NCBI GenBank assembly: GCA_002453155.1
Contig: DKGG01000055.1
Coordinates: 1 to 64,000 of the forward strand
From: Bdellovibrionaceae bacterium UBA6776
GTDB taxonomy: Bacteria; Bdellovibrionota; Bdellovibrionia; Bdellovibrionales; UBA1609
Direction of reading: 5' to 3'
Length of the DNA: 64,000 bases
A program made the position numbers and the translations under genes. Of this stretch, positions 17,530 through 25,172 are shown in pieces. The first letter of the stretch is position 1. The number at the start of each line of letters is the position of its first letter. The notes beneath the pieces were generated by a model. The model saw nothing but the letters and a program-made list of their open reading frames with translations. It did no database searches and was not told the origin of the DNA.

Positions 17530-18141
17530 ATGACTATGAGAACGGAAGAACAACTCATAGAAGGGATTAAGAAAGGAAATAAGGAAGATTTCTCATTCTT
17601 AATAGATAACTACCAGCTTTACGCTTTGAAGGTGGCGTATCGCTTTACCAAGGACAAAGCCTTAGCCGAAGATGTGGTGCAGGAGTCTTTTATCAAGGTT
17701 TACCGCAAGCTCAATCTTTTCGAAGGCCGCTCCTCTTTCAAATCTTGGTTTACACGAATTCTTCTGAACACGTGTAAGAACCGGATGCGAAAAAACAGTC
17801 GAGAATCTTTGGGACTCGACACTCCAAAGCCTTCGAAAGTACAAGGGCCGGAAGCTTCGATGATTCACTTGGACATTGGGGAGATGCTCAAACGAGAAAT
17901 CGATCTTCTTCCGGAAAAACAAAAGCAGGCTCTCATGCTTCGAGTGTACGAAGATTTGAGTTTTAAAGAAGTCGCTGAGGTGATGGAAAGCCCTTACGAC
18001 ACAGCAAAAGCCAATTACAGGCACGCTCTTATGAAACTGAGAGAGAAGTTCGAGTCCTGTGATCTGTTGAAGTCTTGGATGATTGAAAGCAATACCTCTT
18101 CGGGCCACTGGCTTGGAGAAATCATGGAGGTGGACGTATGA
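17530..18141 (+). CDS. ECF-type RNA polymerase sigma factor
   Basis: Sigma-70 family factor of 203 aa with only regions 2 and 4. Region 2 runs about residues 20-90 (FSFLIDNYQLYALKVAYRF, DKALAEDVVQESFIKVYRKL, SFKSWFTRILLNTCKNRMRK). Region 4, ~130-185, holds the helix-turn-helix (LLPEKQKQALMLRVYEDLSF followed by EVAEVMESPYDTAKANYRHA). ATG 17530 has GGGGGT eight nt upstream; ATG 17536 is also possible. The stop overlaps the next start in ATGA, the usual arrangement with an anti-sigma factor. The regulon is unknown. Confidence 0.9.
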   Translation: MTMRTEEQLIEGIKKGNKEDFSFLIDNYQLYALKVAYRFTKDKALAEDVVQESFIKVYRKLNLFEGRSSFKSWFTRILLNTCKNRMRKNSRESLGLDTPKPSKVQGPEASMIHLDIGEMLKREIDLLPEKQKQALMLRVYEDLSFKEVAEVMESPYDTAKANYRHALMKLREKFESCDLLKSWMIESNTSSGHWLGEIMEVDV

Positions 18142-18422
18142 ACGAAGATGTGGATTGGTGGTGGATCGATTACCTGGAAGGGGAGTTGGATCCCACAACA
18201 GAGCCGGACATTGAATTTCTCTTGGAGAAAAGTGCCACAGATCAAAAAAACTTTGAGTCGTGGAAGCTTTTAAAAACTTGGGTGAAAGAGGTGGATCCTG
18301 CCAAGGAAACTCAATGGGCGTCTCAAGAGTTGGGAACCATGAAATCTGAGATTTTAAAAACCTTAACCTCATCGAGTCAGGGACTCAGTGAGTCGTCTCA
18401 TGTCACCACTCGGGTCTTTTGA
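18138..18422 (+). CDS. Small acidic protein coupled to the sigma factor, putative anti-sigma
   Basis: A 94-residue acidic protein translated through ATGA coupling from the ECF sigma gene. The N-terminal WWWIDYLEGELDPTTEPDIE resembles the start of anti-sigma domains, where a short helix begins with a D-x-L-x-G-E-L pattern. It has no zinc-binding His/Cys pair and no membrane segment, so if it is an anti-sigma factor it would be soluble and truncated relative to the membrane-bound type. Its 3' end overlaps the convergent aminopeptidase gene by 54 nt. The role is inferred mainly from position. Confidence 0.65.
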   Translation: MNEDVDWWWIDYLEGELDPTTEPDIEFLLEKSATDQKNFESWKLLKTWVKEVDPAKETQWASQELGTMKSEILKTLTSSSQGLSESSHVTTRVF

Positions 18423-19439
18423 ATCTTTCAGAGATAGAATATGTTCCATAAAAACATTCAAATCTCTCTTCGAAAGATCGAAGAGGGATTGAAAGTCCGA
18501 CAAATCTGAAACGTAGGTGTTGTAGCTCATAAGAATTGCGTTGTTCAGATTCTCTTTGGCGAAGCCGTCGTAACTGGAAGTTTTCATTTTTGGTTTCAAT
18601 TTTAAAGTGTAGTTGTTTTGAATGTCCTTCAGCCGGCTTTCTTTTTCTTTTCGAATCTCCTCAGAAGAGTGCGTGTTGTACCACTCTTTCAATTGAGCAA
18701 GTTCCTCAGAAATAAAATGGGAAAATGCATTCAAATCCAATTGTTCCTGATCAATGAGTTTTGCCGTTTTCGAATCCGAGCCCTCTCTGCTTTGAAAAAA
18801 CATTTTGGCGCCCTGAACACCGACAAAAGTGGCAAGGCGCTCGTTGAAGTCTGCGGCATTCTTTAAATAGATGGTCGTGTGAGTCAGTTCATGAATGATC
18901 ACTTCCACCAAATCTTGGTCTGAGTATTTGAGCATGGGAGAAGTGAGGGGATCTTTAAACCAACCCAAAGTGGAATAGGCCTTCACTCCTCGAACCCAGG
19001 TGTCGTATTCCTCCGGAGGAAATTTCGCCGCTTCTTCTTGGGCCATTTCTTTGATGAAGTATCCTTTGTAGGGAACGGCACCTATAAATGGGAAGCTCCA
19101 TTTGTAAGACTTTAACTTGTCGGCATAGGCGACCTGCACCACATAAGTGACCGCATCGCGATCCAGTGCCACAAAGCTTTCGTAGTTGCCGTTGGATTTT
19201 AAACCTAAAGATGTCTCGGCAAAATCTTTGGCTTCTTTTGCCAAAGTCAATTTGGTCTTTTGATTTTCGTTGAGAGTGTCGGATTTCAAAACTTTTTCAA
19301 TGTCTGTTCGGGACCAGAGAATCTTTCCTTGATGATAGCCCGTATGAATGTAGTAACCCAGTTGGCATCCGGTGGAAAAGATCAAGAGAGGGGCGAAGAA
19401 AAACGCCATCCACCATCTTGAAGGGAAAGATTTTTTCAT
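18369..19439 (-). CDS. Lipoprotein with aminopeptidase (HExxH-like) domain
   Basis: Secreted protein of 356 aa. The N-terminus has a lipoprotein signal (MKKSFPSRWWMAFFFAPLLI, lipobox FSTGC near residue 25). The zinc-peptidase motif is IIHELTHTTIYLKN, with a downstream NERLATFVG that likely gives the third ligand Glu. This matches the pattern of a family annotated as putative aminopeptidase (PF10023 type), named from memory. I start at ATG 19439 with GAGGAAC upstream; an in-frame start at 19460 is less likely. The upstream beta-barrel gene ends eight nt before, so the two form an operon. Confidence 0.8.
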   Translation of the reverse strand: MKKSFPSRWWMAFFFAPLLIFSTGCQLGYYIHTGYHQGKILWSRTDIEKVLKSDTLNENQKTKLTLAKEAKDFAETSLGLKSNGNYESFVALDRDAVTYVVQVAYADKLKSYKWSFPFIGAVPYKGYFIKEMAQEEAAKFPPEEYDTWVRGVKAYSTLGWFKDPLTSPMLKYSDQDLVEVIIHELTHTTIYLKNAADFNERLATFVGVQGAKMFFQSREGSDSKTAKLIDQEQLDLNAFSHFISEELAQLKEWYNTHSSEEIRKEKESRLKDIQNNYTLKLKPKMKTSSYDGFAKENLNNAILMSYNTYVSDLSDFQSLFDLSKRDLNVFMEHILSLKDSKDPSGDMRRLTESLTR

Positions 19440-19447
19440 GAAGTTCC

Positions 19448-20038
19448 TCAGAACATCCAAGAAAGACCAGCGCGTCCCGCATAGTCGATGGAGTCTTTGC
19501 GATCAGAGCCGTCGGCATTCTTGTCATCCGGTGGACTGGTCCAAGCGTCCACACCAAGTTTTAAAGAAAGGCTCTTAGACAATAGAATTTTTAAGCCCAC
19601 ACCGGCACTGGGAACAATTCCTGTTTGAGTTTTGATCAAGCGCCGACCGGTCAGTTCGTCTTCCAAAAAAATGCTCTTGTCCACATATCCCGCGCCGAAT
19701 TTCAAATAGGGTTGAATCAGATCTTCTTTTCCGGCCAAGGACAAAACCAGATCTGCACTGGTCATAGAGAATTGTGCAATTTGAATGCGTTGAATTTCGC
19801 CCACACCATCGGCCTTCGTCGACAATTTCCCAAGGCCGTAAGTGTAACTGAATTCAATCGCAGAGCGGTCCCAAAAGTAATAGGACATGGAGCCGGTGTA
19901 AGAAGTTGTATCTGAGTAGTTGTTTTCATCAATGGAGTTTCGCCGGTAATTGACCGACGCTCCAATTTCTAAAAATCCAGCGAAGGCAGAGGTAGAAAAG
20001 ACAAGAAGAGCCAAGGCAAACGGAGCAACTTTAAGCAT
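19448..20038 (-). CDS. Outer-membrane beta-barrel protein
   Basis: Protein of 196 aa with a clear signal peptide (MLKVAPFALALLVFSTSAFA, cleavage after AFA). The mature part has alternating amphipathic strands rich in aromatics (YTGSMSYYFWDRSAIEFSY) and ends in phenylalanine, as expected for BamA recognition. The size suggests an eight-stranded OmpW/OmpX-like barrel. Function unknown; it is encoded with a TonB-like protein and a lipoprotein peptidase. Confidence 0.8.
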   Translation of the reverse strand: MLKVAPFALALLVFSTSAFAGFLEIGASVNYRRNSIDENNYSDTTSYTGSMSYYFWDRSAIEFSYTYGLGKLSTKADGVGEIQRIQIAQFSMTSADLVLSLAGKEDLIQPYLKFGAGYVDKSIFLEDELTGRRLIKTQTGIVPSAGVGLKILLSKSLSLKLGVDAWTSPPDDKNADGSDRKDSIDYAGRAGLSWMF

Positions 20039-20073
20039 CCTTTAATAATATCAAAGAAATTTGTGATGTACGC

Positions 20074-20901
20074 TTAAAAACCCGAAGGACCAGCCATTGG
20101 CAGAGGATCAAAAATCACATTGAACTCATAGTACAAATGAATGAGTCCATCCTCCGAATTCACTAGACCTTGCGGAGGGTTCACAAAGGGTGTGGCCAGA
20201 CGAAAGGCTTTGTAAGTGGCCTCATCCAGAGCTTGAATTCCACTGGAGTTGTGAATCAGGGAGCTGAAGTAATTTCCTTCCTGATCCAAGAGAATTTCGA
20301 TGACGGTTCGTTTGTTGGAGTTGGAAATTCTGCGCAACTGTTCGGCGGGCAATCGATAAAGATAGTTTTTAACCAGACTCACCCATCGATAACTGATCTG
20401 TTCATTGATGCGATTGTAAAAGGTGTAATAGGTCAATTGATCGGTATTTAAGGAATTGAAAGATCCCTCTTTGATTCCAGGAACTCTTTCTGCAAATTGA
20501 GAAGAGCCAATGGCCATGTTTCTTAAATTCTCGGGGATCTTTGTGTTGGCATTGCTGGAAGGATCAAAGGTGAAATTGGGTTGAGGACGTTGGGGTTTTC
20601 CGCCATTCTTTGTTTTCACGCCACGATGGGCTCGAACCTGTTCCTTCACGCGGCGAGTGAGATTGGAAAGGAATTGAGCCTTGTCCTTGAGTTTTTCCTC
20701 GATTTTTTCTTCTTTGGTCTCTTCCACTTTTCCGACGATGTAGCGGGAAGGTTCACCCTCTTTGATTTCAATCTCCACTTGATCGGAAGGATTGAAGTTG
20801 GTCTGAGGAGTCGCCAGATAGATGAGGGCCCACAGAAGGGCTCCATGTAGGGTGAGACTGAAAATAAACGCCAGAAGCGAACGGTCTTCGCTGATTCTCA
20901 T
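20074..20901 (-). CDS. TonB-like energy-transducing protein
   Basis: 275 aa with one N-terminal transmembrane segment (LLAFIFSLTLHGALLWALIY, including the TonB-type SLxxH histidine), a charged Lys/Glu-rich periplasmic linker, and a C-terminal region of TonB/TolA character (NKRTVIEILLDQEGNYFSSL, then ALDEATYKAFRLATPFVNPP, matching the variable-then-A.P pattern). It would link an inner-membrane motor to an outer-membrane partner, possibly the barrel encoded 35 nt downstream. No ExbB/ExbD is adjacent; the nearest TolQ/R set lies at 48.2-49.9 kb. Confidence 0.75.
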   Translation of the reverse strand: MRISEDRSLLAFIFSLTLHGALLWALIYLATPQTNFNPSDQVEIEIKEGEPSRYIVGKVEETKEEKIEEKLKDKAQFLSNLTRRVKEQVRAHRGVKTKNGGKPQRPQPNFTFDPSSNANTKIPENLRNMAIGSSQFAERVPGIKEGSFNSLNTDQLTYYTFYNRINEQISYRWVSLVKNYLYRLPAEQLRRISNSNKRTVIEILLDQEGNYFSSLIHNSSGIQALDEATYKAFRLATPFVNPPQGLVNSEDGLIHLYYEFNVIFDPLPMAGPSGF

Positions 20902-21033
20902 CGTCTAATAAATTAACAGTCCGTGCCTCTGGATTCAACAAGTCCTTGAAGAGTGTAAAAAAAGTAAAATATCTAAGCCTCTAAAAATACGAAGCTTTTT
21001 CAAACCTGGACCTGTTCCATATCGAGAAACGGT

Positions 21034-21061
21034 TAAAGTTGAGACAAAGCCGGCCCGATAA
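21034..21061 (+). promoter_or_regulatory. Possible sigma-28 (FliA)-type promoter
   Basis: TAAAGTTG (21034-21041) and CCCGATAA (21054-21061) resemble the FliA boxes TAAAGTTT and GCCGATAA, each matching seven of eight positions. The spacing is 12 nt, one more than the enterobacterial optimum. It ends 20 nt before the PilZ gene start, the right distance for its promoter. A c-di-GMP-binding protein under flagellar-sigma control would fit a YcgR-like role. Confidence 0.4.
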
Positions 21062-21081
21062 GTTTTCATCGGGGAGGGTTC

Positions 21082-21597
21082 ATGGCGAACACAAATATCA
21101 TCGAGTTTAAAGCTCGAAATTCGAAGAATAAATCCAAGGATTCAAAAAAGGCGAAGGGCCAATCTGCAGAGGTTGTGGACATCGTTGGACGCAGAGAAGA
21201 GATGATTCAAAATGAACGACGAATCACAAAGCGCACCATCTTAAGCGAATTCATTGGAGCTTATGCAGTGATTCCGGGCAAGGGACTGATCAAAGTATCG
21301 ATGTACGACATTTCAGATGATGGTCTTTCTTTTGATACAGAATCTTCGCAAGGGCACTTCCACTTGGGAGAAGAAATCGCCATGCGTGTCTACTTGAACC
21401 AAAAAAGCTACTTCCCTTTTGTTGTTCGACTGCAGAACTTGCGTGAAGTTTCTGAAGATGGAGTTTACCGCCACGGTGTGAATTTCGTCAAAGAAACGGT
21501 GAATGAAGAGGCTCTTCATCACTTTGTGAAGTTCATCGAATCTGTAAGCACCAGTCTTGAAAGTGATGAAGGCGATCTTAAAGCATCGATCTCTTGA
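21082..21597 (+). CDS. PilZ domain protein
   Basis: 171-aa putative c-di-GMP effector. After a basic, disordered N-terminus (residues 1-40), the PilZ signatures appear: the arginine-rich box NERRITKRTI (~48-58) and DISDDGLSFDT (DxSxxG) about 30 residues later. The second half is a beta-barrel. A GGGAGGG ribosome-binding site precedes the ATG. The gene stands alone, with a sigma-28-like site upstream. Partners are unknown; flagellar or gliding control is possible. Confidence 0.83.
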   Translation: MANTNIIEFKARNSKNKSKDSKKAKGQSAEVVDIVGRREEMIQNERRITKRTILSEFIGAYAVIPGKGLIKVSMYDISDDGLSFDTESSQGHFHLGEEIAMRVYLNQKSYFPFVVRLQNLREVSEDGVYRHGVNFVKETVNEEALHHFVKFIESVSTSLESDEGDLKASIS

Positions 21598-21694
21598 TTC
21601 GGTGACTCCAAAAAAGACGTATACAATCTAAAAAATATGAGTTCGAATATTCTTGAGGGCATTTGTATGAAGCTCCGGGAGGGTGTTCGAACTT

Positions 21695-23023
21695 ATGAAA
21701 TTACCAAGCCGATTAGATAACAAAGTTGTATTGGATACGAACGTCATTCTTTTTGATGCATTGGCCTTAAACAAGTTCAAAGGCTGTGACATCTACATTC
21801 CTTTTTCAGTGATCGAAGAAATTGACCGTTTCAAAAGAGACTTGGGTGAGAATGGACGAAATGCCCGTCAGTTTTCTCGATTTGTCGATGTCCTTAGAGA
21901 CAAAGGATCTTTGGCTCAAGGGGTGGAACTGGAGAATGGCAAAGGTTTTGTTTACGTCATCACCGATTTCAAATTTGGGGATCTGCCTACCGAGATGAAT
22001 TTGGCCATTCCTGATCATCGAATTCTTGCAACGGCATACACCTTGAAGCTCCAAAATCCAAAATCAGAAGTTCAATTGATCAGTAAAGACATCAACCTGC
22101 GTATTAAGGCAGATGTTTTTGGAGTGGATGCTAAAGATTACGATCCTGAGAACACACAATTTGATGCCATGTACACGGGTCTGAAAGAATTGGATTTGGA
22201 GTCCGATCAAATCGATCATTTTTATCGCGATCGAAGTTTGGATTTGGGCGAAGAACATAAACTCTATGCGAATCAGTATGTGATCATGAGAGACAAGAGC
22301 AACGAGAACCACTCTGCTTTGGGGCGTTTTGATGGCAAGGCTTCTCGCATTGTGCCCTTGATTTCTCCTACAGAAAGCGTGTGGGGAATTCATCCCAGAA
22401 ACATGGAACAAAGTTTTGCATTGGATGCACTTTTGAACGACGAAATTCAATTTGTATCTTTGGTGGGAAAAGCTGGAACGGGAAAAACCTTGATGGCTTT
22501 GGCTGCAGGTCTTTACAAAACCTTGGATGAAGGTCGCTTTCAAAGGCTACTTGTCAGCCGTCCGATTTTCCCCATGGGAAGAGACATTGGTTATTTACCT
22601 GGAGATGTGGAGCAAAAACTCAATCCGTGGATGCAGCCCATCTTTGACAACGTGGAATTTCTTATGGGCGCAGATAAAAAAGCTGCAGGCCGCGCTCAAG
22701 AATTGATCAATCAAGGGATGTTAAACATCGAGCCTTTGACTTACATTCGGGGTCGAAGCATTCCCAAGCAATATTTGATTGTGGATGAATCTCAAAACCT
22801 CACGCCTCATGAAATCAAAACCATCGTGACTCGTGCCGGAATCGGAACAAAGATTGTGCTTACCGGAGACTGTTTTCAGATCGACAACCCCTACATCGAT
22901 GCATCGAACAGTGGACTGACCTTCTCTGTGGAAAAATTAAAAGGTCAGAGCATTTCCGCTCACGTGACACTCACTAAAGGTGAGCGTTCGGAGCTGGCGG
23001 AATTGGCTGCCAACATCATGTAA
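21695..23023 (+). CDS. PIN-PhoH fusion ATPase/ribonuclease
   Basis: 442 aa. The N-terminal PIN domain (~residues 1-140) starts VVLDTNVILFDALAL, with the catalytic aspartate first, and continues IPFSVIEEIDRFK and DHRILATAY. The C-terminal PhoH-type ATPase has Walker A GKAGTGKTLM (~residue 258) and Walker B YLIVDESQNL, then VLTGDCFQID. PIN-PhoH proteins (YlaK/PhoH2 type) act on RNA, as helicase and ribonuclease. I use ATG 21695, which follows GGGAGGG; GTG 21683 sits within that site. A probable terminator follows. Confidence 0.88.
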   Translation: MKLPSRLDNKVVLDTNVILFDALALNKFKGCDIYIPFSVIEEIDRFKRDLGENGRNARQFSRFVDVLRDKGSLAQGVELENGKGFVYVITDFKFGDLPTEMNLAIPDHRILATAYTLKLQNPKSEVQLISKDINLRIKADVFGVDAKDYDPENTQFDAMYTGLKELDLESDQIDHFYRDRSLDLGEEHKLYANQYVIMRDKSNENHSALGRFDGKASRIVPLISPTESVWGIHPRNMEQSFALDALLNDEIQFVSLVGKAGTGKTLMALAAGLYKTLDEGRFQRLLVSRPIFPMGRDIGYLPGDVEQKLNPWMQPIFDNVEFLMGADKKAAGRAQELINQGMLNIEPLTYIRGRSIPKQYLIVDESQNLTPHEIKTIVTRAGIGTKIVLTGDCFQIDNPYIDASNSGLTFSVEKLKGQSISAHVTLTKGERSELAELAANIM

Positions 23024-23028
23024 TTCCG

Positions 23029-23051
23029 GCCTTTCGAAGGGCGAATTTTTT
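23029..23051 (+). terminator. Rho-independent terminator after PIN-PhoH gene
   Basis: GCCTTT-CG-AAGGGC forms a short stem (one G-U pair) at 23029-23042, followed by six T at 23046-23051. It begins six nt after the stop codon. The stem is short, so efficiency is uncertain. Confidence 0.5.
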
Positions 23052-23187
23052 CAGATTGTTATTTGTAAGCGCACCCAGCGGGACGTGAGTCCAGCTCGGT
23101 GCACATTCGCAATCAAAAGTTGATCCTGCCCCTTCAAACTGTCTCAAATTTTGCCGATAGAGCCTTAGAGGATAAGGAGATGATTTT

Positions 23188-23466
23188 ATGTATCTTCAAG
23201 GCAACTTACAGGCAGTTTTCGATGCTCTTTACCATTTGGGTGTGATTGATCCTGTTTTAAAAATGGATTGGAACAAAGAGCTGAATGATCTTGCAAACTG
23301 TGCAGATGAATTCTTTCTGGCCATGGACATTGCAAACACCCATCAAGCCAGCATGGAAGATTTGATGTCTCAACTTCAAATTTTTGATCAAAAAACTTTA
23401 AGCTATTTGGCCATGGAGGTGGCGCGTGAATTTGCAGATTTTCATTCTCGCGATTGTCTTCATTAG
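23188..23466 (+). CDS. Small conserved-looking cytoplasmic protein
   Basis: 92 aa, not recognised. It has a good ribosome-binding site (AAGGAGATGATTTT-ATG) and neither signal peptide nor TM segment. The sequence is helical and acidic, with LHH/aromatic positions (GNLQAVFDALYHLGVIDPVL). Its last 41 nt overlap the start of the secreted cupredoxin-like gene, so expression is coupled. A regulatory or adaptor role for that unit is conceivable; nothing direct supports it. Confidence 0.7.
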   Translation: MYLQGNLQAVFDALYHLGVIDPVLKMDWNKELNDLANCADEFFLAMDIANTHQASMEDLMSQLQIFDQKTLSYLAMEVAREFADFHSRDCLH

Positions 23467-23947
23467 CAGTACGATCGCTTTGGGCAATGACTGGAAGATT
23501 GATTTTTCTCGTCGGTTTGCTCCCGAAGAGAAAGTGGAAGTTTTGGTTCCGCCCGAAAAGGCTCCGGAACCGAAAAAGAATTCCATCATTGGTGCCCCTA
23601 CGGAATTCGTGCAAAACGTTTTCCTTGAAAATGATCCCGCACCGGAAGTGGTGATTTTAAACACCAGCAAAGGTTTTATTCCGTCAGCCATCAGCTTGCG
23701 CGCGGGACAAGCCTATCGATTTTTTATTGTGAATGTGAATGAAGAACAAAAAAACGTGAGCTTTGTGATGGATCGCTTTCAACAGCACCATGCGACCTAC
23801 TACGGTCAAATTCAAAGCTTTGTTGTGAAGCCCGAAGAGACGGGAATTTTTCGATTCTCTTCGCCGGAGACAGCGGCTCTTGGAAAAGTGATCGTGACTC
23901 CGCAAGTGGAAACGGACACCGAGCTTCGTTTTCCCGCTTCAAATTAG
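23426..23947 (+). CDS. Secreted cupredoxin-like protein lacking cysteine
   Basis: 173 aa, GTG start preceded by GGAGGTGG. A signal peptide (MNLQIFILAIVFISSTIALG) is followed by a Pro/Lys-rich linker and a cupredoxin-type beta-sandwich: FIPSAISLRAGQAYRFFIVN, then VSFVMDRFQQHHATYYG and VKPEETGIFRF. No cysteine is present anywhere, so a classical type 1 copper site is impossible. The two histidines in RFQQHHATY could be vestigial or bind another ligand. It sits directly before a cpaF gene. Confidence 0.72.
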   Translation: MNLQIFILAIVFISSTIALGNDWKIDFSRRFAPEEKVEVLVPPEKAPEPKKNSIIGAPTEFVQNVFLENDPAPEVVILNTSKGFIPSAISLRAGQAYRFFIVNVNEEQKNVSFVMDRFQQHHATYYGQIQSFVVKPEETGIFRFSSPETAALGKVIVTPQVETDTELRFPASN

Positions 23948-23963
23948 TCTTTAGGAGACGTGT

Positions 23964-25076
23964 GTGTCTGATCAAGGAAGTGTTTTTGAAAATGCCATTA
24001 AAACTTTCTTGGAGCCTATTTGGCACCTGTTGAGTGATGAGAAGATCACTGAGGTCATGGTCAATTCCCACGATGAAATTTGGATTGAAATTGGCGGTAA
24101 AGTTCAAAAGACCGATGCCAAATTCAACAATGAAGATGCACTTCTTGCGGCGGTGACCAATATTGCCCAAAGTGTGGGTCGTCGAATCAATGAGGAAGAA
24201 CCTCGTTTGGATGCGCGTTTGCCTAACGGTTATCGTATTCACGCCGTGATTCCGCCTTGTGCTCGCAAAGGTACGACCATGGCCATTCGAAAGTTCGCCA
24301 CAGTCCAATTTACTTTCAAAGACTATGTTCGTTTGAATGCAATGACTGCGGATGCCGCTCAATTTTTAGATATTTGCATGAAGCTTGGAAAAAATATTTT
24401 GGTCAGTGGGGGAACCGGTTCCGGGAAGACCACACTGCTTTCGGTTTTGACCAACCGAATTCCTCGCGGTCAAAGAATCATCGTCATTGAAGATTCGAGT
24501 GAATTGAAAGTGGAATACGAACATGTGGTGTTTTTCGAAACTCAAATGGCAGATGAACAGGGTCATGGAGAAGTCACCATTCGTGATCTCTTAAAAAGCA
24601 GTTTGCGTCTGCGACCGGATCGAATCATTGTGGGAGAGGTCCGTGGAGGAGAAGCCTTAGAGCTGATTCAAGCCATGAACACCGGTCACAAAGGTTGTTT
24701 GGGAACCATTCACGCCAACTCTGCCCCAGATGCTTTGGTTCGGTTGGAAGCCTTGGCCCAAGGAGCGGACTCTCAATTGAGTGAGAAGGCTTTGCGTCAT
24801 CAAATTGGTTCGGCCATTGATGTGGTGGTTCAGATTTCCCGGTATTCTGATGGCTCACGACGCCTAGCTTCCATTGCTGAGGTGATGGGCTTCGCTCCAG
24901 ATGGAAGCTATCACGTGGAGTCCATTTACGAGATGTCCCGACTTTTGAAAATGCCCGATGGAAAGCTCAAAGGGCAGATTGAGCCGACAGGAACTTTGCC
25001 TTCCTTTATGGAAGAAATCGAAGACAATCAGATCCCCTTCGGGCGCTCGAAATTTCAGAAAAAACCAGCCGCTTAA
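23964..25076 (+). CDS. cpaF: CpaF-family secretion/pilus ATPase (orphan)
   Basis: Hexameric type II/IV secretion ATPase of the CpaF/TadA branch, 370 aa. Walker A is GGTGSGKTTLL (~residue 148); the Asp box is IVIEDSSELK, Walker B IIVGEVRGGEALELI, and the His box GCLGTIHANSAPDALVRLE. The N-terminal domain (LLSDEKITEVMVNSHDEIWI) is the CpaF type. The start is GTG 23964. No tad/flp genes (pilin, TadB/C, CpaB/C) lie next to it, so it works with distant genes or a different machine; its only close neighbours are the cupredoxin-like and 92-aa proteins. Confidence 0.87.
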   Translation: MSDQGSVFENAIKTFLEPIWHLLSDEKITEVMVNSHDEIWIEIGGKVQKTDAKFNNEDALLAAVTNIAQSVGRRINEEEPRLDARLPNGYRIHAVIPPCARKGTTMAIRKFATVQFTFKDYVRLNAMTADAAQFLDICMKLGKNILVSGGTGSGKTTLLSVLTNRIPRGQRIIVIEDSSELKVEYEHVVFFETQMADEQGHGEVTIRDLLKSSLRLRPDRIIVGEVRGGEALELIQAMNTGHKGCLGTIHANSAPDALVRLEALAQGADSQLSEKALRHQIGSAIDVVVQISRYSDGSRRLASIAEVMGFAPDGSYHVESIYEMSRLLKMPDGKLKGQIEPTGTLPSFMEEIEDNQIPFGRSKFQKKPAA

Positions 25077-25172
25077 ATTCTTTGGATTTCGAAAATTGAC
25101 ACCTTGAGTGACGCCTTTTTGTGCACACAAAGAGCATTGAGTCTTGAGGCCCCCTGGGATAAGACTTAAGTC

